A DNA stretch of 64,000 nucleotides from Flavobacteriaceae bacterium (GCA_031277535.1 JAITMD010000016.1:124001-188000); one strand, 5' to 3'; numbered from the stretch's first letter, positions 17,687-28,206 are shown. Notes: a model not told the origin generated them from the letters alone. Translations and numbers: made by a program.

Positions 17687-20600
17687 ATGAGATCAAAGTT
17701 AAAATGGACTTTGGCGCTTTTCTTAGCGTTATTTGTGCAAGTATCATTTGCTCAAGAAAAAACACTTACAGGTGTTGTTTCTGAGGATGGTATGCCCCTA
17801 CCAGGGGTAACTGTGGTTATCCAAGGGACTCAATTGGGGACACAGACAGACTTAGATGGAAAGTATTCTATCAAAGTAAAACAAGGTGATGTTGTATCTT
17901 ACTCTTTTATCGGTTTAAAAGATGTAAAATACAAAGTAGGAGCTGGTAATAGTTACAACGTGACTATGGCTTCGGATGACAGTATGTTAGAGGAAGTAGT
18001 TGTTGTAGCTTATGGTACAGCTTCTAAAGAATCTGTAACAGGAGCTATTTCTGTAGTAAAATCAGATGATATTCAAAAAAGACCTGCAACAAATGCTATT
18101 GGAGCATTAGAAGGATCTTCAGCAGGTATTCAAGTTAATAATACTTCTGGACAACCAGGTTCTGAACCAGAGGTTCGTATTCGTGGATTTACTTCATTAA
18201 AAGGTAAAGTAAATGGAGTTGATGCAAATGCACCTCTATATGTTGTAGATGGTGTTCCTTATGGAGGTAACATTTCTGATATTAACCCTGCAGATATTGA
18301 AAGTATGTCTGTATTGAAAGATGCATCTTCTACTACGTTATATGGTAACCGTGCTTCTAACGGGGTAATCATGATTACTACTAAGAAAGGTAATAAATCA
18401 GGAGGATCATTTAATATAGATATCAAACAAGGTATTTATAATCGTGGGATGAAAGAATATGATAGAATCGGAGCAGACGATTATATGAATACAATGTGGA
18501 TGGGATACCGTAATGGTGCAATGACAGATGGTAAATCTTTAGCAGCTGCTAATCAAGCTGCAAATGATAAATTAGTATCAGATGTTTTGAAATTGAATAT
18601 CTACAATGTACCTAATAATCAGTTGTTTGTTAATGGAAAGTTGAATCCAAACGCACAGATGTTAGGAACGTATGGTTCTGATTTAGATTGGTATAAACCT
18701 GTGGAAAGAACTGGTTACTACCAAGATATTAATATGAATGGACGTGTTGCTAATGAAAAAGGTGGAGCTTATTTCTCTACTGGATTCTTGAACAATGAAG
18801 GATACTTTAAAAAATCTGATTTCAAACGTTTTACAGGACGTATTAATGCTGATTACCAAGTAAATGATTGGTTGAAAGTAGGTACTAATTTATCTGCTTC
18901 TCATCAAGAATCTAATGGTATTCCTGCAACTGCTGATGATAATGGATATGCAACAAATCCATTCTACTTTGCTCGTAATATTGCTCCTATTTACCCAGTG
19001 TATTTACACGATGCAAAAACAGGAGACTTTGTTTACGATAAAAATGGAAATAAAGTATTTGATTCAGGTGATAATACAAGAGGTCAGTTAGTTGGACGTC
19101 ATAATGTGCTAGAAAATGAATTAAATAGTACTCAGACTGTTCGTAATACTATAAATGGTCAGGTATATGCAGATATTAAATTCTTAGAAGATTTTACATT
19201 TACAATTCGTGGAGATTTAAACACAAATAATGTAGAAGAAAGAAGATATGAAAATGCTATTATAGGTGATGGATCTGGAACTAATGGACGTAGTCGTCGT
19301 GATATTAGAAGATATAAAACATATACAGCTCAACAATTATTGAGTTGGAATAAATCTTTTGGAAGTCATAATTTCAGTGCTTTAGTAGGTCACGAAAACT
19401 ATCATACAGAGTATAATACTTTGTTTGCAATGAAATCTAACCAGAACTTTGCTGGTATTGGAGATATGATCAACTTCAATGAAATGACAGACTTGTATGA
19501 TTATACAAACGTGTATAGAACAGAAGGTTATTTGTCAAGATTGAAATATAACTATGCAAATAAATATTTCATAGAAGGATCTTTCCGTCGTGATGGATCT
19601 TCAAAATTCTCTAAAGATAATAGATGGGGTAATTTCTGGTCTGTTGGAGCAAGTTATGTAGTTTCAAATGAAAATTGGTTTAAATCATCTGTATTCGATA
19701 ATTTAAAATTACGTGCTTCTTATGGTGAAGTAGGTAATGATAGAGGTGCAAACTGGTATGCTTACCAAGATTTATATACAGTTGATAAAAATGCAGGAGA
19801 AGCTGCTTTTTATAGATCTCAAGTTGGTAACAAAGATTTGAAGTGGGAAACTTCTTCATCTTTTGATGCTGCAATTGATACAAGAATTTTTGATAGAGCT
19901 AATATCTCTGTAGAGTTTTTTGATAAACGTTCTCAAAACTTATTGATGGATTTGAATATGCCATTGTCTAATGGATCAACAAGTACAAGTGGAGGAAATT
20001 CTGTAATTACTTCAAATGTTGGTACAATTTCTAATAAAGGTATTGAAATTGCTGCTGATGTTGATATCATTAATAAAAATGGTTGGAGATGGAATGTAGG
20101 AGCTAACGCTACATTTATGAAAAATGAAGTTGTGACTTTACCAGAGCAAAATAGAAAAGAAGGGATTCAAAGAAATAACTTCCAAAAAATTGCAGAAGGA
20201 AAAAGTATCTATGAATTCTACTTATATCAATATGTAGGAGTAGATCAAATGACTGGAGATGCTTTGTTTTTAATTGATACAGATAAGTACACTGTAAATA
20301 ATGAGGCTAACAAAGAACAGATTAAAGCTGGTAATATTGTTAAAATAGGTGATGATTATTATACAAACTATAACCAATATGCGCGTAAAGATTTTTCAGG
20401 AAGTGCATTGGCTGACGTAACAGGAAGTTTTAATACATCTTTATCTTACAAAAATTTCTCTCTTTCTGCATTGTTTACTTACGGAATAGGAGGAAAAGTA
20501 TATGACAACTCTTACCAAGATTTAATGGGAGTAAATGCTAACCCTCATGCTCTTCATACAGATATATTAAAGTCTTGGAGTGGAGTGCCTGAAGGTATGA

Positions 20601-20929
20601 CTATCGATTCACCAAATCGTATTGATGCTGATGGTACACCAGTATTAGATTTTACAAGAAATGATCGCAATAACGCTACTTATTCAACAAGATGGTTGAA
20701 AGATGCTTCTTATTTGGTGATTAAAAATATTTCTATGAGCTATGAAATGCCAAAAGCAACAATGGCAAAAATGGGATTAAGCGGTATGAGATTTAATTTA
20801 GGTGTAGAGAACTTAGCTACATTTACTAAACGCAAAGGTATGAACCCTCAACAAACATTTGATGGTATTTTATATAATGCATTTGTTACACCTCGTACTT
20901 ATACATTTGGTATTAATGTTGCATTCTAA
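17687..20929 (+). CDS. SusC/RagA-family TonB-linked outer membrane transporter 1
   Basis: 1080-residue outer-membrane channel that imports a substrate caught by its SusD partner, powered by TonB. In order: a signal peptide (cleavage about SFAQ-EK), a carboxypeptidase-regulatory-like domain (about 25-105, LTGVVSEDGMPLPGVTVVIQ), a TonB-box-like LEEVVVVAYG, the plug domain with RIRGF, APLYVVDGVPYGG and the SusC signature SVLKDASSTTLYGNRASNGVI, then a beta barrel ending in an aromatic C-terminal strand (TFGINVAF). The susD starts 11 bp later. No glycoside hydrolase, protease or regulator sits beside it, so the substrate cannot be named. Confidence 0.95.
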   Translation: MRSKLKWTLALFLALFVQVSFAQEKTLTGVVSEDGMPLPGVTVVIQGTQLGTQTDLDGKYSIKVKQGDVVSYSFIGLKDVKYKVGAGNSYNVTMASDDSMLEEVVVVAYGTASKESVTGAISVVKSDDIQKRPATNAIGALEGSSAGIQVNNTSGQPGSEPEVRIRGFTSLKGKVNGVDANAPLYVVDGVPYGGNISDINPADIESMSVLKDASSTTLYGNRASNGVIMITTKKGNKSGGSFNIDIKQGIYNRGMKEYDRIGADDYMNTMWMGYRNGAMTDGKSLAAANQAANDKLVSDVLKLNIYNVPNNQLFVNGKLNPNAQMLGTYGSDLDWYKPVERTGYYQDINMNGRVANEKGGAYFSTGFLNNEGYFKKSDFKRFTGRINADYQVNDWLKVGTNLSASHQESNGIPATADDNGYATNPFYFARNIAPIYPVYLHDAKTGDFVYDKNGNKVFDSGDNTRGQLVGRHNVLENELNSTQTVRNTINGQVYADIKFLEDFTFTIRGDLNTNNVEERRYENAIIGDGSGTNGRSRRDIRRYKTYTAQQLLSWNKSFGSHNFSALVGHENYHTEYNTLFAMKSNQNFAGIGDMINFNEMTDLYDYTNVYRTEGYLSRLKYNYANKYFIEGSFRRDGSSKFSKDNRWGNFWSVGASYVVSNENWFKSSVFDNLKLRASYGEVGNDRGANWYAYQDLYTVDKNAGEAAFYRSQVGNKDLKWETSSSFDAAIDTRIFDRANISVEFFDKRSQNLLMDLNMPLSNGSTSTSGGNSVITSNVGTISNKGIEIAADVDIINKNGWRWNVGANATFMKNEVVTLPEQNRKEGIQRNNFQKIAEGKSIYEFYLYQYVGVDQMTGDALFLIDTDKYTVNNEANKEQIKAGNIVKIGDDYYTNYNQYARKDFSGSALADVTGSFNTSLSYKNFSLSALFTYGIGGKVYDNSYQDLMGVNANPHALHTDILKSWSGVPEGMTIDSPNRIDADGTPVLDFTRNDRNNATYSTRWLKDASYLVIKNISMSYEMPKATMAKMGLSGMRFNLGVENLATFTKRKGMNPQQTFDGILYNAFVTPRTYTFGINVAF

Positions 20930-20940
20930 AAAGAATAAAG

Positions 20941-22506
20941 ATGAAAATTAAATTTGTTAAATATATTGCGCTTGCTGCAGTTCTATCTTTAGGATCTTGT
21001 AGTAAGGATTATTTAGAAACTAATCCAACAGATCAAACAAATCCTGAAACTATCTATAAAGATGTGGTAGGAATTGAAATGGCTATAAATGGATTAGCTA
21101 AATTGATGGTTACTCAGCATTTAGATAGCCAAGGGTTTAATGGTGAGGGAACTATTAAGTTGTATTACGGTGAATATTCAGGAGCAAATTTCCGTGTAAA
21201 TTTACCTGGTTGGTCATCTATTATTAATGGAAAGTATTTCGGAGATAGAACTACGAAGTATGATTACTATCCATGGCACTATTACTACATGATTATTTCT
21301 AATGCTAATGCTATATTAGATCATGTGGATAATGCTGAAGGAGCAGATGCTAAAAAACAATATTTGAAAGCACAAGCTTTAGCTTATAGAGCTTATTCTT
21401 ATACAATGTTATCTCAGATCTATGGTTATAGATGGCAAGATACTAATAACGGTGCTCAAGAGTGTTTGGTTTTAAGAAAGTCTGGTAAAGATCCTGTTAC
21501 TATGCCGTTAGCTCCATTGAAAGATGTTTTTGCTACTATTTATAGTGATTTAGATCAGTCAATCAAATTGTTTGAACAAAGTGGTTACAAACGTGATAAG
21601 ATTGGACAAAACTTTAAAATAGATGGTAATGTTGCTAAAGCTATTTACGCTCGTGCTGCTTTGATAAAACAAGATTATGCAACAGCTGCTAAGTATGCTG
21701 CAGAAGCAAGAGCAGGATATGCATTGATGTCTAATGAGGATTATAAAGCAGGTTTTGCTAATCCTACAGGAGAGTGGATTTGGAGTAGTTACGGTGGATC
21801 TTCTGAGCAATTGTACTATTTTTCTTATCAAGCACAAATTGCTTATAATTCAAATGCTTCTGCGGTACGTACATATCCAAAGCGTATTAGTAAAGAGTTG
21901 TTTGATCAAATTCCTGATGGAGATTTACGTAAAGGATTGTTTTTAGATCCAAAAGGTTATGATGGACAATATAGTAAAGATACAGGTGAAGTTTTAAAAG
22001 TAGGTGATACTAATGTATTTCATCCATTAGATAAAGATGCTCGTGCTAAATGGCCAGAACTAAATAAATCTGCTAAGGTTGCTGCCTATATGCAATTTAA
22101 GATTAAGGCAAATGATAATCCAGGTGTAGGCCACTTGAATCATTTCCGTTCTGCTGAAATGTATTTTATCGAAGCTGAAGCAGAATTTAAGTTAGGAAAT
22201 GAAGGAAAAGCTATTGCTGTTTTGGAAGAAGTAAATAAAAAACGTAATAGTGGTTACAAATGTACTAAAGTAGGTGCTGAGTTGTTGAAAGAAATTCAAG
22301 TGTATAAAGGTCTTGAATTATGGGGTGAAGGATTTGATTGGTTTGATCAAAAACGTTGGAACTTAGATATCATTAGAAAGTCTGGAGACAAAGGAGGAAA
22401 TTATATTGAATCACTTTGTGTACCTATGATGGCAAATGATGAACACAAATGGACTTGGATTACTCCAGGTCGTGAAACAGATTATAGAACATTATCTGAA
22501 TTATAA
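20941..22506 (+). CDS. SusD/RagB-family nutrient-binding outer membrane lipoprotein 1
   Basis: Surface lipoprotein that forms the lid over the SusC channel and captures substrate. 521 residues; lipobox cysteine at position 20 (LSLGSC) followed by SKDYLETNPT, typical for SusD. The helical TPR-like N-terminal half includes YLKAQALAYRAYSYTMLSQIYG and the C-terminal half includes HFRSAEMYFIEAEAEFKLG and the late ELWGEGFDWFDQKRW motif, all family hallmarks. Co-transcribed with the upstream susC (11 bp gap). Confidence 0.93.
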   Translation: MKIKFVKYIALAAVLSLGSCSKDYLETNPTDQTNPETIYKDVVGIEMAINGLAKLMVTQHLDSQGFNGEGTIKLYYGEYSGANFRVNLPGWSSIINGKYFGDRTTKYDYYPWHYYYMIISNANAILDHVDNAEGADAKKQYLKAQALAYRAYSYTMLSQIYGYRWQDTNNGAQECLVLRKSGKDPVTMPLAPLKDVFATIYSDLDQSIKLFEQSGYKRDKIGQNFKIDGNVAKAIYARAALIKQDYATAAKYAAEARAGYALMSNEDYKAGFANPTGEWIWSSYGGSSEQLYYFSYQAQIAYNSNASAVRTYPKRISKELFDQIPDGDLRKGLFLDPKGYDGQYSKDTGEVLKVGDTNVFHPLDKDARAKWPELNKSAKVAAYMQFKIKANDNPGVGHLNHFRSAEMYFIEAEAEFKLGNEGKAIAVLEEVNKKRNSGYKCTKVGAELLKEIQVYKGLELWGEGFDWFDQKRWNLDIIRKSGDKGGNYIESLCVPMMANDEHKWTWITPGRETDYRTLSEL

Positions 22507-22533
22507 AATTAGATTGTAATCTATAATAGACGG

Positions 22534-22567
22534 AAAGAGGGTGTCCCAAAAGGGCACCCTCTTTTTT
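22534..22567 (+). terminator. terminator after susD 1
   Basis: AAAGAGGGTGTCCC and GGGCACCCTCTTT pair with a single bulge around AAAA, followed by T-rich sequence. Confidence 0.85.
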
Positions 22568-22664
22568 TATTTGTCACACCCAGTCTGTAGACAGATAGGG
22601 TGTAGAAATATTGAAACTTTAGACTGTTTGTCTACTTTTTTGGGACAGCGCCTTTTTCTTTTTA

Positions 22665-22705
22665 AAAGGCTTTATCAAGAGTATTACTCTTGGTAAAGCT
22701 TTTTT
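22665..22705 (+). terminator. second terminator-like hairpin downstream of susD 1
   Basis: AAGGCTTTATCAAGAG and CTCTTGGTAAAGCTTT pair with minor mismatches, then a T-run. It may be a back-up terminator or belong to a decayed element. Confidence 0.65.
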
Positions 22706-23248
22706 GTTTTTGGTAGTATTTACTTCTTCTTTTTTTTGTGTTTCTTAATTTTTATCAAAAGAATTATTTGTTATTTATCTGATTATTTATTTGGCGATTG
22801 TTTGTTTTTTTGTTTTTTATTGAGTTTTTGTTCTTAAAATTGAATATATGTTCATTTTTTGTTAATTGATGTATTTGTTTTTGGTATGGTTGTTGAATTT
22901 TTGGCAAGACAAGGTTAATGCAAGTGTATTGAGTTATTAAATGGAGTTTATAGATTTTACTTAAATCTTTACTGGTGTTTTTTATTTCAATTGTAGGTTG
23001 TGTTAAAACTGTTTATCAAAGTCGTGACTTTATTTAAGGAATCACAAACAAGGTTTGTTTTCTGTAAGTAATACATGTAAATCTTTTGGTTGATTATTAT
23101 ACACTATTTCAAAAAATGATATTTGTTATCTCTTTATTGATTGGTTAGTTAGTAGGGTGTATAATAGGATGAGAATCGATTGCATAAGAATAACATTGTT
23201 GTTATTGGTATTACAGAAGATAATTGTAAATCCTTTGTTGAGGTATTT

Positions 23249-23291
23249 TTTATTTGAAAGTCTTATTAACTAACTATTCAATTTAATAAAA
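23249..23291 (+). promoter_or_regulatory. 5' leader of susC 2 (TTAACTAACTATTCAATTT)
   Basis: The leader at 23266-23284 matches those of susC 1 and susC 3. The best upstream -7 candidate is TTTATTTG (23249-23256, 7 of 8 consensus positions), weaker and further away than in the other two genes. Confidence 0.5.
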
Positions 23292-26200
23292 ATGAAATCA
23301 AAATCTAAGTGGATTTATGTGTGTTTACTTATCTTGTTTCTACAGGTAGGTTACGCACAAGAAAAAACACTTTCTGGTGTTGTAAGTGAGGATGGCCTTC
23401 CTCTACCAGGTGTTACAGTCGTAATTCAGGGTACTCAAATGGGAACCCAAACAGACTTAAATGGGAAGTATACTATTAAGGTGAAACCTGGACAAGTGGT
23501 TGTTTATTCTTTTATCGGTTTAAATGACGTGAAACACACAGTAGGTGCAACTAATGTGTATAATGTTGTAATGAAAGCAGATGCAAATGAGTTGGATGAA
23601 GTTGTAGTGACAGCTATGGGAATTAAACGTAGTGCAAAAGCTTTAGGTTATGCTACACAGGAATTAAAAGGAGCTGAAATTAACAAAACGGAGAATAGTA
23701 GTTTATCTGGTGCTTTGCAAGGTAAATTGGCTGGGGTACAAATTACACCTTCAAGTGGTGCACCTGGTGCATCAAGTCAAATTGTTATTCGTGGAGCGCG
23801 TTCTTTTTCAGGGAATAATAATCCTTTGTATGTAATTGATGGTATGCCTGTAGAATCAAGTGCACCTTTTTCAACTGGAAATAGTGTTAGTGGTGCTGAT
23901 ATTGCAAATAGAGCAGTAGATATTGATCCAAGTGACATTGAAAGTATTAATATTCTAAAAGGGCAAGCAGCTGCAGCTCTATATGGTATTCGTGCTTCTA
24001 ATGGTGTAGTGGTTATTACTACAAAAAGCGGGAAAGGAATTGCTGAAGGTAAACCTATAATCAATTTTAGCTCTACTACAAGTTTTGAAGAATTATCTAA
24101 GAAACCAAGTACACAACAGATTTATGCACAAGGTTCAGGAGGAAAATTTAACCCAACATCGTCAATGTCGTGGGGACCAAAAATAGAAGATTTGCCTAAC
24201 GATCCTACATATGGAGGAAATGTTTCTAATAGTTATAATGGAGGTGTACTTCGCCCAGGTAAATATTATGTTCCACAAATGGCTAAGGCAGGTTTAAATC
24301 CATGGGTAGATCCACAGGCATATGATAATATAGATGCTTACTTTAAAACAGGACATACGCATACAAATAATTTTAATATTAGTCAAAATACAGGTAAAAC
24401 GACTTATTCATTCGGTTTGGCAAATACAAAACAAGAAGGTATTATGCCAGGAACAGATATGAGTCGTACGTCTATAAAGTTTGCTGCAGAAACTAAATTA
24501 AGTAAAGATTGGACAACAAGTTTTTCAGGTAATTATATTACAAGTGATATCAATAAAGCTTCTTCTGCAAACAATTCAGTATTACCTGGTGTATATGGTG
24601 CTCCTGTGAGCTACGATTTGGCTGGTATTCCTTATGCTTCACCAACAAATATTTACGATCAGATTCATTATCGTACAACAGGATTTAATAATCCTTTTTG
24701 GGCAGCAGAACATAATGAATTTAGTGAAAAAACAAATAGAATCTTTGGAAATGCAACTTTAGCCTATTCACCTGAGATTAGCCATGATGGTTCGAAAAAT
24801 ATTAGTTTCAGATATCAAGCAGGGGTAGATAGTTATACAACACATTATAGAGATGTATATGAATTCGGAACAGGACATGATTTGACTGGTAGACTGGCAA
24901 GTGTAAACTTATATGGTGTAACCAATACAGTGGCTAATTCATTGTTTACCATAAACTATGATATGATGATTGGAAATGACCTTCGTTTTGATATCATGGT
25001 AGGGAATGAAATGAATGAGACTCATAGCAAAGGATATGATGATTTGGGAACAGAATTGAACTTTGGAGGGTGGCCAACAATTGGTAATGCTACAAATCTT
25101 ACTTCTGTAGAGATGCGTAATCAAAAGAGAAATGTAGGTTTCTTTTCTAATGCGGGATTGTCATATAGAGATATGATCTTTTTGAATGGTACAGTGCGTA
25201 AAGATGTGGTGTCTACAATGCCACGTGGTAATCGCTCATTTGTTTATCCATCAGTTTCTTTAGGTTTTGTATTGACAGAATTGGAAGGAATAAAAGGAAA
25301 CTCAGTTTTAAGTTTTGCAAAAGTTCGTGCTTCATATGCTGAAGTAGGACAAGCAGGAGAGTATAAAAATAGTTATTTCTACACACCAAGTTATGGAGGT
25401 GGTTTTTGGAGTGGTAACCCTGTTCAGTATCCTTTAAATGGAGCGATGGGATATATTCCTCATTACAGAATATACGATGAAAATCTGAAACCACAGAATA
25501 CGAAATCTTGGGAGTTTGGAGGAGATTTTAGATTTGTGAATAATAGATTCGGAATCGATTATACTTTCTCAAGACAAGATGTAAAAGATCAAATTTTTGA
25601 TGTGCCATTGGCAGGATCTACAGGAGCTTCTTATTTGGTTACTAATGGAGGTCAAATGCACACGATTGCTCATGAAGTAACAGCATTTATTAATCCAATT
25701 AAAACAACGGATTGGAATTGGACAATTAATGCGAATTTTTCTAAGATAGACTCTTATGTAGACTCATTGAAAGAAGGTGTTGAGAATATCACATTGGGAG
25801 GATTTGTTGAGCCACAGATTAGAGTGCAATCAGGTGGTCGTTATCCTGTTATTTATGGAACATCTTTTTTAAGAGATGATGCTGGAAATATTGTAGTAGA
25901 TAGTAAGGGAATGCCTATGGTGGGTGAAGCTAAAGCATTAGGTGAAGTTGCTCCTAAGTTTATTTTAGGAGGTTCTACAGCATTGAATTACAAGAACTGG
26001 AATTTAAGTGCAACTATTGAATGGAAGAATGGAGGAAAAATGTATAGCGGGTCTAACATGGGGATGAAACTTTATGGAACTGCTGCAAGTACAGCTAATA
26101 GAGATCAGTCATTTGTGTTTGAGGGAGTAAAAGAAGTGAATGGTCAATATGTACAGAATGATATAGTGATTACAGGAGAAAATCGTCAACTTTATGAAGA

Positions 26201-26471
26201 TCGTTTAAGTGATATTACAGAAAGTAATGTATATGATGCAAGCTTTGTAAAATTACGAGATGTTAGTTTTGGGTATACATTTAATAAGGTTTGGCATGAC
26301 AAGATAGATGTGAGATTGTCTGCTTTTGCTAGAAATATTTTGTTATGGTCAAAAATGCCAAATCTTGATCCAGAAGCATCACAAGGAAACAATAATATGG
26401 CTGGAGGATTTGAACATTATTCTATTCCTCAGGCTAAAAGCTATGGATTGTCGTTTAACGTAACTTTCTAA
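23292..26471 (+). CDS. SusC/RagA-family TonB-linked outer membrane transporter 2
   Basis: 1059 residues. Signal peptide and regulatory domain are nearly the same as in the other two susC genes (AQEKTLSGVVSEDGLPLPGVTVVIQ), then LDEVVVTAMGIKRSAKALGYATQ, a plug with VIRGARSF, NPLYVIDGMPV and ILKGQAAAALYGIRASNGVVVITTK, and a barrel ending SYGLSFNVTF. The MGIKRSAKALGYATQ-type plug start often goes with SusD-like proteins of the second type, which is what follows 10 bp downstream. Substrate unknown: no catabolic gene nearby. Confidence 0.95.
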   Translation: MKSKSKWIYVCLLILFLQVGYAQEKTLSGVVSEDGLPLPGVTVVIQGTQMGTQTDLNGKYTIKVKPGQVVVYSFIGLNDVKHTVGATNVYNVVMKADANELDEVVVTAMGIKRSAKALGYATQELKGAEINKTENSSLSGALQGKLAGVQITPSSGAPGASSQIVIRGARSFSGNNNPLYVIDGMPVESSAPFSTGNSVSGADIANRAVDIDPSDIESINILKGQAAAALYGIRASNGVVVITTKSGKGIAEGKPIINFSSTTSFEELSKKPSTQQIYAQGSGGKFNPTSSMSWGPKIEDLPNDPTYGGNVSNSYNGGVLRPGKYYVPQMAKAGLNPWVDPQAYDNIDAYFKTGHTHTNNFNISQNTGKTTYSFGLANTKQEGIMPGTDMSRTSIKFAAETKLSKDWTTSFSGNYITSDINKASSANNSVLPGVYGAPVSYDLAGIPYASPTNIYDQIHYRTTGFNNPFWAAEHNEFSEKTNRIFGNATLAYSPEISHDGSKNISFRYQAGVDSYTTHYRDVYEFGTGHDLTGRLASVNLYGVTNTVANSLFTINYDMMIGNDLRFDIMVGNEMNETHSKGYDDLGTELNFGGWPTIGNATNLTSVEMRNQKRNVGFFSNAGLSYRDMIFLNGTVRKDVVSTMPRGNRSFVYPSVSLGFVLTELEGIKGNSVLSFAKVRASYAEVGQAGEYKNSYFYTPSYGGGFWSGNPVQYPLNGAMGYIPHYRIYDENLKPQNTKSWEFGGDFRFVNNRFGIDYTFSRQDVKDQIFDVPLAGSTGASYLVTNGGQMHTIAHEVTAFINPIKTTDWNWTINANFSKIDSYVDSLKEGVENITLGGFVEPQIRVQSGGRYPVIYGTSFLRDDAGNIVVDSKGMPMVGEAKALGEVAPKFILGGSTALNYKNWNLSATIEWKNGGKMYSGSNMGMKLYGTAASTANRDQSFVFEGVKEVNGQYVQNDIVITGENRQLYEDRLSDITESNVYDASFVKLRDVSFGYTFNKVWHDKIDVRLSAFARNILLWSKMPNLDPEASQGNNNMAGGFEHYSIPQAKSYGLSFNVTF

Positions 26472-26481
26472 ACTCAAAAAA

Positions 26482-27945
26482 ATGAAAAAAATAAAATATA
26501 TCATATTAGGATTAATTACAGGAGCCTTTACATTACAGTCTTGTTCTGAAGATAAAATGGATGATATCAATAAAAATAAAAACAATCCTGAGTTTATGGA
26601 GTCAAAGTATATTATTACGGATGTAATGACAAGTAGTGCTTTCTCTATTACTGGATCTGATTTAGCTTTTTATGCTTCTATATACACAGAACAATTGGGT
26701 GGAGTATCTGCTCAATTAAGAAATGCCCAATTAAGAGGGAATGAGCCTTCGGCAAGTACCACTTATAATAATAAATGGAATACTCTTTATAGTAATTTAC
26801 GTAGTCTAAATATTATAGTGAAAAAGTGTTCTACTGGTGGGGAAGAAGCAGGAAATTATCATACATTAGGAATCGCTCAAGTTTTAAAGGCATATAATTT
26901 AGGGATTTTGACTGATTTGTTTGGGGATGTTCCTTATTCAGAAGCTTTGAGTCCTTTGACAAATCCTCAAGCAAAATTAGATAAACAAGAAGATATCTAT
27001 AAAGAAATTTTTTCTTTGTTAGATAGTGGGATTGAGAATTTGAATAAACAAACAACTTTTGCATCATTAGGAAAGCAAGATTTGATATATAACAGTCCTA
27101 ATAATTGGATTAAAGCAGCATATGGTTTGAAAGCAAGATATTTAATGCATTTATCAGCTGTGAAGCCAAATTATCAAGAGGTATTGAATAATGTAAATTT
27201 GTCTTTTGCACATGCAAATGAGGAAATGTATTTTCAAGACGGAAAAGTGAGTTATCCTTTTTTCTTAGTTAATAAAACAAGAGGAGGGTTAGCATCTTCA
27301 AAAACATTGTGGGATATGATGACAAATATAGATGTAAAAGACCCACGTATAGCAGATTATTTCATTGCAATCGAAGGTAAAGGAGTTGTGCCAGTTGATC
27401 ATAATAAAGATGTACAAGAAGCAGCTTCAGGTGTGTATTCTCCATCTGGATTGAGTTATAGTAGTGTTAAAGATGCAAAGTATGAAGCAAATAGTTTTAA
27501 TGCTATTTATTTGATGAGTTACCATGAATTGATGTTTATTAAGGCAGAAGCTGCAGCTCGACTAAATTTAGATAGTGAAGCTAAAGGTGCTTTGAGTCAA
27601 GGAATCAATGCTGCTTTAAACAAAAAACAACGATTGACCTATCCTACTTATGAGCGAGTGGTTCCTCAAGATCTAACAGGAAAAGCATTGTTACAAAGAA
27701 TTGCCCAAGAAAAGTATATTTCATTTGCTGAAGTGGAAAGTATAGAGATGTATAATGATATTAGAAGATGGAAAGCAATGGGAGATGATTTAATACAACT
27801 TCAACATAAAGAACCGAATAAATTTCCAAAACGTTTTGCATATGGAAATAGTGATGTATCAAGAAATCCTCATGTAAAAGAGGCTTATGGTAATGGTGCT
27901 TATGTGTATACAGATGATGTATGGTGGGCTCATGGAACACGTTAA
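26482..27945 (+). CDS. SusD-like lipoprotein 2 (SusD-like_2 type)
   Basis: 487 residues; lipobox cysteine at position 21 (TLQSC) followed by SEDKMDDINKNKNNPE, a start typical of the SusD-like_2 subfamily (binds nutrient for the paired SusC). Family features include YNNKWNTLYSNLRSLNIIVK, KAYNLGILTDLFGDVPYSEAL and the C-terminal IAQEKYISFAEVESIEMYNDIRRW. It differs in type from the SusD proteins of pairs 1 and 3, which hints at a different class of ligand. The stop is followed by a terminator. Confidence 0.92.
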   Translation: MKKIKYIILGLITGAFTLQSCSEDKMDDINKNKNNPEFMESKYIITDVMTSSAFSITGSDLAFYASIYTEQLGGVSAQLRNAQLRGNEPSASTTYNNKWNTLYSNLRSLNIIVKKCSTGGEEAGNYHTLGIAQVLKAYNLGILTDLFGDVPYSEALSPLTNPQAKLDKQEDIYKEIFSLLDSGIENLNKQTTFASLGKQDLIYNSPNNWIKAAYGLKARYLMHLSAVKPNYQEVLNNVNLSFAHANEEMYFQDGKVSYPFFLVNKTRGGLASSKTLWDMMTNIDVKDPRIADYFIAIEGKGVVPVDHNKDVQEAASGVYSPSGLSYSSVKDAKYEANSFNAIYLMSYHELMFIKAEAAARLNLDSEAKGALSQGINAALNKKQRLTYPTYERVVPQDLTGKALLQRIAQEKYISFAEVESIEMYNDIRRWKAMGDDLIQLQHKEPNKFPKRFAYGNSDVSRNPHVKEAYGNGAYVYTDDVWWAHGTR

Positions 27946-27970
27946 TATAGCGAAATAGTAACTGAATATA

Positions 27971-27997
27971 AAACCTCGACATTGTCGAGGTTTTTTT
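27971..27997 (+). terminator. terminator after susD 2
   Basis: Perfect AACCTCGAC / GTCGAGGTT stem with an ATT loop and T7. Confidence 0.92.
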
Positions 27998-28171
27998 ATT
28001 AGTATTGTTAAATTGTTGCAATAGTGTTTTGTTAATGTTAAGGGGTTTTGGAGGGGTTTTGAATTGATGTATTCGGATTTTTTAGATTGTTGTTTCTGTA
28101 AATTGCTATAAAAATGGGATATTGATTTAAATATTATCGGTTTGAATGGTGTGTTACTAAAAAAAAATGTT

Positions 28172-28206
28172 TAGTTTTGTTTAACTAACTAATCAATTTT
28201 TTAAGA
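28172..28206 (+). promoter_or_regulatory. -7 box and ACTAACTA leader of susC 3
   Basis: TAGTTTTG (28172-28179) is a perfect TAnnTTTG box. TTAACTAACTAATCAATTTT starts two bases later and ends just before the ATG. The predicted transcript start falls inside or just before the leader. Confidence 0.6.

Larger units (their letters stand above)
22507..23265. other. long intergenic region between SusCD pairs 1 and 2
   Basis: About 760 bp. The first 200 bp carry two terminator-type hairpins (22534-22567 and 22665-22705) with a TGTCCCAAAA / TTTTGGGACA inverted repeat between and within them. The remaining ~550 bp are A/T-rich with many stops in all frames, and presumably contain the promoter of the second pair. 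No gene recognised. Confidence 0.55.
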
